Source: Lasioglossum baleicum (lineage: Eukaryota > Arthropoda > Insecta > Hymenoptera > Halictidae). From it: a DNA stretch of 64,000 bases. This document shows positions 24,861-36,800 of this stretch, piece by piece (the stretch's first letter is position 1; each line of letters starts with the position of its first letter). The position numbers and the translations under genes were made by a program. The notes under the pieces were generated by a model, which saw nothing but the letters and a program-made list of their open reading frames with translations, had not been told where the DNA came from and made no database searches. Location: positions 20,290,810-20,354,809 of the forward strand of contig NC_134931.1 of assembly GCF_051020765.1 (NCBI RefSeq), given 5' to 3'.

Positions 24861-27800
24861 GGAGAGCGAGCTCTCTGGGTATCCTGAAACACCCCATTCC
24901 GTCCACCCCAGGTTGCCAGGTTCCTCGAAGCAGGAATGCCATAATCTAGATAACCGAGCATAATAGAATACCTGGACCTGGACTGGTTGCTTTCTACCTC
25001 GTTGCACCTTCACCTTTTTTTTCTCCCTTGCCTGTGGCCAGCTCGTATCTCGTTGCTCCTCTTCGCCATGGCTCCCTCTCTTCCTCGTGTCCTGCCCTTC
25101 TCCTTCGTTTCTCTCCTCTCCACCGGGCCTCGCTCAGCTCTCCCGTGTCCTGCTCCACCCATCTGGCCTGTTGATCCAGCTTTTCCAACGCGATCGTCAT
25201 CGACGATCCCTGTGTTTCTCGGTGTCCCAATGACAGGGACGAGCAGGAGGCATTCCTCGTGCTCGACAAGAGACTAGGAATGCCGATACCTACCAGCCGG
25301 ACAGAACTACCCACCCTTGTCTATACGTCCTGCAGCTAGGACACGTGTTTTCCACCGGACTGCCGATGCCGTTCGCCAAGAAACAAGGGAAACTCTTGTC
25401 AGCCTCGGTGGACCGACCAGACACGATCGTATCGGGTTTCTTCGGCGGATCAGAAGCTCTCCCCCGGTTACCCCCTGTCCCCTCGAGTCACATGTGTATC
25501 CTAGAAATTTCGTGAATGTCCTGATGAGACTGGCCGGGGCACCCAGTCCTCGTTATTTCTTCCCTTGTTAGCCGTTCGGCGATAATTCAACTCCGTCCGG
25601 TCCGTGGGATCGGACCACGCGGTGGCACGCACAAGCCTGACTCGCCACAATGTTCTTAGCCGTCCACGCAGCAGCTTGCCCCACCTCTCTTTCCTTATCG
25701 GTAACAATAACTTTCGGGAAATCGGAGCGAGGGAGGCTATAATTACTATGATCGCGCCGGTTCCACGAAGAAACGAACGCCAAACCGCGAAACGTGTAAC
25801 AGACTGTACGTATAGACGGGTCTTCGACCATGGGAACAGCCTCGGCAGAATAAGAGTTCTGCCCCCGGCGAAAAAAATCGATTCGACACCGGTCACCGGT
25901 GGCCGTTAACGAACCGATCCCGAACGAGCCCTGGCATTCACAGAATTTTAATTCGTATCCGAGCACGCCGGAACGAACGATACCGGCAGCATTCCGGGAT
26001 TGTGTCTACACCGGGAAGGCGTCGTGCCGCGATCGTTTGCTTTTACGTTTATGTCGCCGTTACGAAATCTCGGTTCCAATTGTCCTTCCACTCGGCCGAT
26101 ACGGATCGTTGCCCCGCGACTCTTTATCTAGATGGATCTCGACTGCCTCGCCGTACACACGAAACCACGGAGCCTGCCGGAGAGAGGTCAGACCGTTCCA
26201 CCTTCTTTCTCTCTTTCCGTCCGAGTTCTCCGTTCTCCGTTTCCGCCTTTGTCTCGCCGTTCGTCGCGAGGGCATTATCGGGCGAAAGCGAGCGATAATT
26301 AAACATTTTCGCGAATTGGACGGCGCGCTCTCTCTCTCGCACACACCCGCCATTAATTGAGAAGCTGGATATCGCCGGCTGGGCTCCGGTTACTTTCGAG
26401 CGACGTTCAACTGGAAATCGCAGCCGACCGATAAGCGTTTGCACCGTTCCCCTTCCGGTTATGCTGATAAAGCATACGCTGAATGGAGCTCGTAAGCGAC
26501 ATTGATATAGGACGCACGCTGAAAGGACCGAGAAGCTTGCACCTGGGCATCGGGGAGCGCGTCTGCCACGAGAAACCTGTTCGTTTTGACTCTAGCGCTT
26601 CGCGAGAATGAACTCCTTGATCGAGAAAGACGGGTTCTCAATTGTATGCCGGAGCGCGATGAAACTGGTTGCAAATGCACTTAATAATATAGTGCACTGC
26701 CCTCGGTGATCTCTTTTCCGAGAACGCAGCCCCCGGGGCTTTCGAATCAGAATCACTCAACAGTTTTTTTCAGTTTTCAGCGAAATTGGATGGCCCGACC
26801 GAACACTTATTAACCGGTAATGCGTTGTGTACGCGTATGTTAATGATTCACGTTGCCCGCGTCGCGTCGCCTTCATTATTTTCATTCGTTAATTTAATCG
26901 TGAATCCCGAGCTCACAGCGCGGCTGTCGTGGAATTCGAAGTGGAAGCGGCCGGGCTCGTCATTTAACAACGTTTAAAACAACGCGCGGGAATGCCCGAG
27001 ATATAATTATCAAACTTTCGAGTTTTCCCTCGAATCTCGGACACGCGGAAACGATATAATTTTAAACCGTCCAGCCCGAAAAACCGGGAATACCGTGGAA
27101 ATCGATTGCTTAATTATACGAAACGCGGTTAACGCTCGTTACCCCCATTATCGCCGACAATTTCGTTAAAGAATTCCGCTCAACTTCGAACTGTGAAACG
27201 ACCGGCGCGGCGCGAGCATCGAAAATGTTCGCGGAACGGCCCACACAATTACGAAATTGGATCGCCGTCATGGTCTTTCCGAGCATCGAGAGGAAAAAAG
27301 AGATCGTCGAAGCTTCGAACGCATTCATCTGCCGCGATCTCCCTGTGATCTGTTTCGGTGATCAAGACGCCGCGGTGCATGAACGCAAATGTAATTACTT
27401 TAAAAAGAGTTGCAGCACCGCGTTAAACCGTGACCCGGCGCGACTAGAATCGAAGAAACGAATCGTGAGCGTTGCGAGAGAGCAACTCGGCGCAGCTTTT
27501 TATTGTACATCCCGGCGACCATCGAACCGGTGACGAACACCGATCTTCCGAATCGGCGATGCGTGCAATTTTTAATTACTTTCGGCGATTAATAGGGCGA
27601 CGCAGACCGCCGCGCCGCCAACGAGTCACGAAGAAATCGAAATAAATATGCGCACTCACGTGCTGAGTAATAAACCGGCCGGTTTTATATTTCGAACGAG
27701 AAAAGGAAGACTCGTTACAACGTCTTTGCGGCGACTAATATTCCCTATCCGTTGAAAACATCGCAAACTAAGGGATAGAGCGATCGAAAGAGGTGCGATT

Positions 27801-30800
27801 ATTTCAGTGTGCGTTGACTTCGCTTCCGATAGAGCTTGTAAATGTTTTTATCGGAAGGTTCTGTTCTACATTGACTGCTTGATTTCCGGAAACTCTTAGT
27901 CTTTTCATTCGCCGCCAATGTTTCCCTTTCGAATGGAAAAGAATCCTCGACGCATTATAATTTCCAATGAAAGGCTATTTTTCAGGAAAACTAAATTTTC
28001 TGAATGGCGTTCGTGCCCGTTCATTGTTATGCTCGGCCCGGTTACTTGATAGTGAAATATGTCTCCATTGTTCTTTACCGAGAACACATTCCTCCAATAA
28101 ATCACCGGAGATTTTTCCATCTCGTGGTCATCAGCTTAGAAACGAACGCGAAACGAAACGAAACGCGGGGGTCAGGCCGATTCACGCCTCGACATTAATT
28201 TCTCCTCGATTTCCGTCGTTTAGACGCGGAGGAACGTTAAGGGGGTCGGCTCGAAGCATGACGAGAAACAGAGGAGAGCGAGTTACGCTCTCGCGGCTCC
28301 GGAACGATTCCCTTCGGGGTGATCGTGGATCGTTATCGCGCGTGGAAGAGTAGTCCTCTCTCTCTCTCTCTCTCCCCTCCGTAGTTGGGAAAAAAGTGCA
28401 AAACGACCGGGCCGGCTCCAGATGCGCGATCATTTGTAATATTTAATTATGGGCGAGTCCGCGGGGAAGATTGTCTCGCTACTTTGGATCGAGGGGAGGA
28501 TTTTTTACTCGGACGTTTTTTCGCTCGGCCGTCGATTTTGCCTCTTTGCCGTGCGATTTAGATCACGGGAACCGATGCGCCCCGAAAAATCGAGGTATTT
28601 TAATTGAATCTCGAGCGGATCGGTAGGGATGCTCTTTGAGAAATTCGAGAGATACACAAAATACTCTCGGATGATGAGAAGGGAATAAACATTGGCTGAT
28701 AAAGCGACGATAGAGCGATAACGGAGATTACGGAATTTCGCAAGCATTCGGCGAAGCGTTCGACGCGCTCTTTGCACCTCGAAGTCAACCGAACCCCCAA
28801 TCCGCGGTTGTAAAAACCGCGGCTGATCACACGAAACTGGATACCGTATCTGTAACGGCAACGAGGGCACAGCAACGAGTGTTTCCGAGCCATAATGCCT
28901 GGTAAATTGTCGGGTTTGCGCGGTGCAAAATGCGAAGCGGCGTCATTTCCCAGCGGCGTTCTTCTAAAATTATCGATAACTCATCGACAATCGACTGTAA
29001 TTTCCCGCCGTACGCGGACGTTCCAACGCGAAAATCTCTCTCCAGAAGACTCTCGACCGTAGTCCGTCTCGACGCGAGGATCGAGAACATTGTTGCGCTT
29101 TGTCCTGTCTGCGAGGATGCGCTTTTTACCCCGCGGTTGCGCAGTCCCGTCACGTTCTTCGATCTTCTCATTAAACGATCCCTGAACGTGTGATGATAAT
29201 GGAAACCGAGACGTTCCCGCATTCTTGCGGCTCTTTTTCCGCAAAACGAGTATAATGACTCTATAATACGAAATTTCAGCTTGCAACACTGTTCTCTCAT
29301 TATGCGTTACACACGCGGGCGCCCCGAGAAATTCGCAACGAACGAGCGTCGCGGTTTTGTTGCTCGAGCGCGCGTTATCGCTCGAAAATCTTTCGGACGG
29401 AGCGATTTATGTGGGATAACCACGGCCAAATAATTATTTACCTGGCACTTTCCTTCAAATTCTTAAATCGAATTTTAATATTCTATGCTCGACCCGTGTC
29501 TATCCTTTTTTCCTCGGCGCACGTTTCGGCCGCAAACAACTTTCTGTTCCTTTTTCGATGTCTTGTTTGAAATCACTTTCACATGCTGCGAAAGTTTCTT
29601 CAAATTTAGGACAAATTAAGACAATCGCAAGGGATCTACTAAATTTAAAAATGTCACGTGAACAATTTGAGAGGCTGGATAAAATTATTGGAGGATCTAA
29701 ATGGAAGTCCATACCGACTAGAACAACTGATTGGGATATTGTGTGCATTGTGAATGCATTGTGTGCGTTCTTCGGTAAGAATGGCTCGCCGAACAAAGTG
29801 GAACGAATTCGAACAAGCGTTTTCATCTGGTTTCTCGACGGTAACAAGCATCATCGGGAACCATAATAAAGATGTTCGGTCTGGCCGAGCGAGTTCTACA
29901 CGGGCGATCCACTCGAGCTTCCTCTATTCATCGATCCCTAGACAAACATTCTTCAGCATTCAGCGGGGATGAGAAATATTATGTTAGTGGGGCTCCGGCG
30001 TTGCGTGCCAGAAAGCATCCTAATGCGATTCCGATGTACGAGCGTGGAAGAGGTTCCTGTAGCGTAGAAGAGTAAGTAGAAGACGGGAAGTCTCGGTCAA
30101 GAAGCAAAACCGTGGACTGCTAGACGCGGGACGCGGTACGAATGATTCTTGCCGCGGCTGGCATAAGCCCTGCGGGCTGGGCGCGGCATGAATCATTGGA
30201 GGACTTGTGCACACAGACCGGATGCGGTAAAAATCTTTTTCCCGCGGTCACGCGCCCGTGCATCGCCGCCCTTCGCGCATACTTCAGGACTGGTTCTGAA
30301 GTGTCGCGTTTGTCATCCTCTCCTCTATCCTTTTCGTGAAATCCTCGACTCCCTGGCAACGACGGGGCCGGCCCGGGGGATAAAGGCCGAGAGAACGCGC
30401 TGCGGCGTGTTTACATTCGCACCGGCCGCACGGATTTTCTGCAGTGCGGCGCGGCGCGGCGCTCTGGACGACTTACGCTCTCGCGTACACTGAATGGCCG
30501 GTCCCCGAGGGATTTACGTTCCTCTGAATGGAGGTTAAACGCGAGCGCACCCGATACAATGCGGCCGAACACCGGCCCTTGCTTTTCGCCGGCTCCTCTT
30601 TCTCCTTCTCCTCCTCCTCCTCCTCCTCCGGTACCTCGTCCTTCTTTTTCTTTCCTCCTGTAGCTCGAGCGGTGCGTACGCCAGGACCAAATAACGCGGC
30701 GGCCGAGTACGCTTTAAGCGCAGTGTAAACAGGACGCATTGAGATGTTGCAGACCACTCGTCGACTGGCAAACACGCTGCCCTCGGTGACTGTCTCGAGA

Positions 30801-33800
30801 TGACGAACAAACGCGCGCCGATGGGTCCTCCCCGGCGGAAAAAATGTTGCTCCCGGGGTGGTCGGACGCCGGCAGAATCCCGCGGGATCCTGATCGGTAT
30901 TAAATTCCGAATCTGTACTCGCGAGTCACCGCCGAACAGTCACCGGGGACGGTGTTTCGCGAGGTAAAAACTCGATGACAGCTCCCGGCTGATTAATCGA
31001 GCGCACACCGCCCTCTCATTAATTCCCTGCTGTCTCATCGGGCCCGAGACCCGAATTATTCTAATCTCCTAAACATTTTTGACTCGGCGGGCTGCTGCTG
31101 GTGCTGCACCGTCCACGCTTACCACCTGAGGCGCGATAGAAGCTCGAGGAGGTTTCCTTTTCTCGTGGCGACGCGTTTTCCGTCGAACATCTTGTAATAA
31201 ACATGTGGCCGAGCACTATGCCCCGCACCGTATGATCAGCCGAAATATTCCTGAATATATTTCGCATATTACATGCATCCTGAAATACGAAAGATGTTAT
31301 TACCGCGTACGGCGCTCCTCGCCGAGACCAAGAATGGAGATCGGGGCCCGGGTTCGAGGGCGAGCATCATCGTGTACCGGCACCGAGCAAGAAAATGTGC
31401 CACGTAATGCGCCGCGGGGCCGAAACCAGGATGACCAGAACGAGGAGAAACCTCTCGGTCGGCAACAGAGAAAGAAAGTATGAGAAAAAGAGAGAGAGAG
31501 GCGAGCAGGGAAAGAAGGCAAGGGCAGATGCAACAGTCCAAAAAAAGAAGCAGCTGCACCCTCTGCAGGGACTATCCTCTCCTCGACTTCACGATTCTAT
31601 GCGCGTCTCCCCTAGCACACACACCCGACTTCTCTCCTTTCGTTTCACGGAAAGGAAACGATACGCGTTACAAAATATTCGCCGCTTTCTTACCGCGGGC
31701 TTTGCGGGCCGACGAACCGTGACAGACCGCGTGAAATCAACGAGTCCGGCTCCGTAACGATGAATCCACGTTGTTCTCTCCTGCTCTCAACGCGCCCGAT
31801 ACCTAGAAAAGAGTAACGAGCTGGTTTTCGGAAGAGCTTGCTACCAGAATGGACGCCCTCTTTGCCCCACGAGTCTTGTTGCACGCTTTGACGCGCTCGC
31901 CGCACCGCAAACATATTTTACACCTTCTCCTTTCCATTAATAGCCATCACAATTGTTCCGGCAGTCGGTAGTCCTCCTCTGCTGTCTGTAGTGTTATGTT
32001 ACTTTCCCTAGTATGTAGTTTAGCTCATCGATTCCATTTCCCTTGCTGCTGATTCGATTCTCCGGTACTGTGGTCTCTGCTTATCGTATTTGCTGGTTGA
32101 TTCCAGCTATTCTAGCTTCGAACTTTGTATCGACGAATTTTGTTCGCTATTTCCGGTTAGGTCTGGATTTACAGTAGCCGTTAAAGCTCGTAAAGTCGGT
32201 CTATCTGCACCTACGGCCCTGTGATTGAAAGTCTCTTGCTAATTTGTAAAACTTCTCAGTCATGAAAGTTTTTACCGAGACAGACCTCTGCTGTACTCAC
32301 GCGCGGCAATACCATGCCGAAAGTTATAAACAGTCGATGAAATTAAATTGAACGAATGGCATCTATACTTATGAACGCTGACAGTCCTGCTACAATAAAA
32401 ACGATGCAATAATATCCGGATGCAATTTTACGAGCCGCACTCCCGTCTAGAACGAGGAAGTCCAGCACCGCGGCATGACAACACGATTAAAGTGTGAGTA
32501 ATGTTGACTTTACGACATTTGGGTAGGTCGGTTCGAGTCAACACGCTCTCGATACACAGACCCAGAGACATCGAGGTTGCCCGGGGATTGATATTACAAA
32601 TTCCCCTTTATCAATCGATACCCTTTATCTGACAACCGGAGGGTGAAAAACTCTCCCTCGGTTCTATAATTTGTTTCGGAGCTAGAGAGAACGGACGCGA
32701 TTGCATCGCGAATATTACCAGGCTATTTCTATTTAGAAAACGAGAATAATGGAAAGTAATACCGAAGGAGGAGGTCTGATCGGAAAGTGGGGTAGCGAGT
32801 AGAGGAAAAGCGAAGAAGCAACCGGTGCAAAGGATCTCGAAATTGCGAGTCCGGCCAGAGAGAGAGAGCAGCACACCACCTTTTCGCTTTGATAAGAATA
32901 TCTCGCACCCGTATCTCACAAAGGTTATACTATATTTCTTGTCGAACGTTATCAAATACGCTGAAGGATAACTGGCTTCCGAGAAGGAACAATCTGCCGA
33001 TGCACGATAAGCTTGTTAGTCTCGAGAACCTGGTTCCCTGGCTCCCTTTAGCTCCCTCCCCCCCTGCGATCCTCCTTCACCATCCACAGCGTACCCCGTC
33101 AAGCAACACTGAATCATAACTGACACCGAATTAAAAGCAAAGTCCTCGTTACTCTTTCCTGCTCGCACGGAGCAGCGAGAGCCGGGCCGGGCCCGGTCGA
33201 GCTCCTTCTGGCGTTTCCCTCCGTCCCGTCGTGGTAATTACGAGCACACGGTGTTTATAAAAGGTGTTGCAATAAAGTTAAATTAACCTGTCCTCGCCAG
33301 CGGACCGTGCGTATCGGGTTCGTTAAACATTTACATCTGTCAGTGGTCGGTCCTCGGGATCGGCCCCGCGCCTTGCGGAAATTTAGAAAACACACGGCCC
33401 CAACGTCATCGCCGTCGTCGTCGTAGTCCTTGTCGTTGTGGTAGTCGACGTCGTCGTCGTCGTCGTCGTGGAGATATCAAATTACCCTCGTTACGCCGCG
33501 ACAACGCGGTCTTGATTAACTTGTCCGAGAGTTGGTATGTAAACGACGCGACGACGGGAAAGTAACAGCCTGACGAGTTTAACGCGCCGCCACGGAGAGG
33601 AAACTCCTTAAACTGAATAACGCGAGCATCGGGGGTTACGTAGACGGCCTTCAGCGACTTTAGCGGAACGGCTTTAGCGCACCTCACCGTAAATAGAATA
33701 GAACGAAGCCTGGTAACGCGATCGAACCCGTCTTCTGGAATCTCGGGACGAATCTCGGCTCGAGTAGCGTAGATCTCGCGGAAAAGTCTATGGAAAGATT

Positions 33801-36800
33801 GTTTCTGGTTGCTATAGGTTCGTTTGCTACTCCTAGGACTAGGCATGGGATCAAGTACCTCGCAAACTGGTTTGAACCTTGATTGATGGAATTCGAACTG
33901 TCTATAAGTACATATGTTTCTTCTATCGATTGTATTTGCTGATAATAAATTAAAATTGCGCCGAAAACATTTAAAAATGTCTAGAAGTACTTCGGAAAAA
34001 AAGAAATAGTACTCCCAAGTATACTCGGACCTTTGCCAGACAGTTTCGAACCCTTTACATGTACTGTGGTGACGGTAAATAATACTTGCAAGTATACTCG
34101 CAAGTATAAAGTGAATTAAACTGAATTTCTTTGTTCAAGCGATGGACTTTAATCAATAAAATATTTTCTCATTTATTCTTTCTGGCAAAAGATCATCGAA
34201 CAAAAGGGAATATATCTCTTTATTCATTAAAGCTCATAGCTGGAATAAAAAAATTGGGCTCTATTTCACTTTAAAATGCCGTAATTACTTTCTTGCCGAC
34301 CCAATATAAATAAGAAGCAATAAAAAAATGATTTTCTATACCAGGAATTCTTAATAGGGTCTATAACCTAAAAACCGGAATTTTTTTAGGAAATTTGAGC
34401 GTTTATTAAAGAAAATCTTGTACAATTCTGTTATTCAAAGTATTGTCCATCGGAAGTTACAACATTTCCGCATCTTTCTGGCAATTTGTGGATGCCATCC
34501 CAAAAAACCGGTCATCCTTTGCCGTTTAAATCAAAAGTGCCAGTAACCACAGCAGTGCCAGCAATAGTACAGTTTACCCTACTTGTGAGAGTTTCGATTA
34601 CTTTCAACATCGAAGCACTTACAAGTATCTTTCCGAAACTTGTAAGTACTCATTCCGAGGTTCGATAACTACTTGTATACAATGAATACTTTTCAAGTAT
34701 AATCATTGAAACTTTTATTGCTTTTAAGTAGTAATCGAAACCCATGAGATGAGACTTGGTTATCGAACTTGACTCGAATTCGTGAGTACATATTGAACTT
34801 GATCTCACCCCTACCTAGGATCCCATGTCTCAACGTCTGAGAAATTGCTTCGTCGAAGGTTAAAACTATTTCTACACATTGGTAGCCCTATACAAGTGTT
34901 CATTCGTTGGAACACGACTAACCCTACAATCAAACTGATCGTAAATCTTTAGTCCCACTGCATTCCCAGCAACTAACACCGCCAAAACTCTCAACAGACG
35001 AGTTAGAAGGATCGTAGGCCTCATTTGGCGAATTTCTGGTCGCGAATGCATCTCTCTGCGGCATTTTTTAATCTTCTGTGATTGAGACGATGCAGTCGTT
35101 CTGTGTCGACGAGATTCGTCTTCCGTGTAGCAGGTGCCAAATCCGTGGGCGCTTAATTAGCACGACTCGTTTCCAAGTCCGCTGGAAATTACGTGTTCGT
35201 GCACCACATAAGAAAAATAGACGAACTCGGTCTCACGTCTGTGAAAGGTGGAAAGAGGCAAGAGAGAGAGGGAGAGAGAGAGAAAAAGGGGGCGAGATGG
35301 AAAGAGAGTGGAGCACCGGTTATCGAAGGTTCAATCTTCGGGCCATGGGGCCGGTCAATATATGGGATTCTGGGGATACGGGGGAGGTAATCGATTACCA
35401 TGGGACCGATCTTTTCTCCTCCTTCTTCCCTCTTTTTTCTGTTCTGCTCGTTTTTTCCCGGTTGGTCCGCCCCACTCCTCGGAGAAGTCTCCCAACCCCG
35501 AGCTCTCTCGGACCGACGCCAAAATTTATACCTGGCGGCTGCTACGGAGATGCACCCTCGTCTGAATGGAGGCAGGGCATTCAACGGCGCCGCGAACTGT
35601 GAAACGAAAAATATATGGTTTCCAAAAGAACAGCCGTAGGTCGATCCTCGAAGGCGGAGGAGAAACGGGCGATGCCGCGGCGGAGGGAACGAGAGCCGAG
35701 AAAAAGAGAAAGAAAGTGTATGTGCGTGTGTATGAGGGAGAGAGAGAGACAGAGTCGGGAGTGCACACACGCGGGGCGAGAGAAACGAGACGAACGAGGA
35801 CGGAAGAATGAAAGGAAGGTGCGGAGAGAGAATAAGAGGCGAGAAAGACCACGGCTGTAGAGTCTCCTGCGAGTCTCCGAAGGGAGAAACGGATTCTTCG
35901 AATTTTCGAGACCGGCAAGATTGATGCTGAAGAACGTTCTTAGATGTCCGTAACCATGGACGGTATTGTCGACAGACAGTTGGACGTCTAATGACGAACG
36001 ATGGGGGCTTCTTGTCGTTCCGAGCGGGCGACCCCCTGCGCTATATCGGTGATCTACCGACGACCAGGTTTAGAAAAGTATCGGCGATTCGATCGTTGCC
36101 GATACACGTCCTCGATTCTCGTGGGACCATCCCTCGCGCGCACCGCGACGGTATGATATAATTAAAATGCAGCTGTTTGTGAGACCATCGCTTTGCTCGA
36201 GCAGTCAACGTCTGTCCTGATAGTTTAGAAAAGATTTGTACGACCAAAAATTGTTCATGTCCCGGCAAAGAGAATCCAAAAAGCGATTAACAATTCGGTT
36301 TGCTCGCAAAGATCCTAAGGTGTGATCGGTACAGGCCACGGGTACCCTACATAAAAATCCTCGTTTAAAGTTTGTGCAGCAGTTTGTGTAGCCGGGATCC
36401 TCTTAAACTTGTTTTCGAGCTTCTGCTCGCAAACCCGAGAACGATCCTGAATGATCATTACCGACTCTAATCCCCCATTCATGGACATTAAACTGTTACG
36501 CCGCGTAGCCCGGCACCCGAATGCCCCCGGCTCGAAAACACTCGACAAAAAACCCCGACGCGACAAAGTACCCCGCGAACTATTAACCCCTGGCAACAAT
36601 GCCAGGCAAACAAAACGCTGCACTTCTGTCCGCAATAATTTTTTATCCCTTGCTGGCTCGGTATCTGGCACAATGGGAGAACCTTCCCCGAAGGATCCAG
36701 ATCGAGCGTGGAGCGTGACGACGCTGCGGCGGCCCCGGCACCCTAACCCCTGGACGATACTCACAATCAAGTGGGCCATTATTTGCCGAAAACTCGACAG

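Larger units (their letters stand above)
23186..33910. other. Intron 1 segment without recognised gene
   Basis: Holds the two GA arrays at 24.4-24.9 kb, pyrimidine-rich sequence at 25.0-25.2 kb, a (CT)n tract near 28357-28374, a CTC tract at 30600-30630 and otherwise CpG-rich sequence with AT-rich patches (26.8-27.1, 29.4-29.9 kb). The frame at 29558-29866 is listed separately. I see no exon-like block with splice sites. Confidence 0.5.

Noticed and set aside
24192..25013. Leu-Ser and Arg-Glu repeat proteins at 24.2-25.0 kb
   Set aside because: These are direct translations of the GA/CT microsatellites.
35189..35770. Minus-strand frame of 193 codons and overlapping plus-strand frames
   Set aside because: Purine-rich low-complexity sequence gives open frames on both strands. 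No motif, signal or splice context supports a gene.
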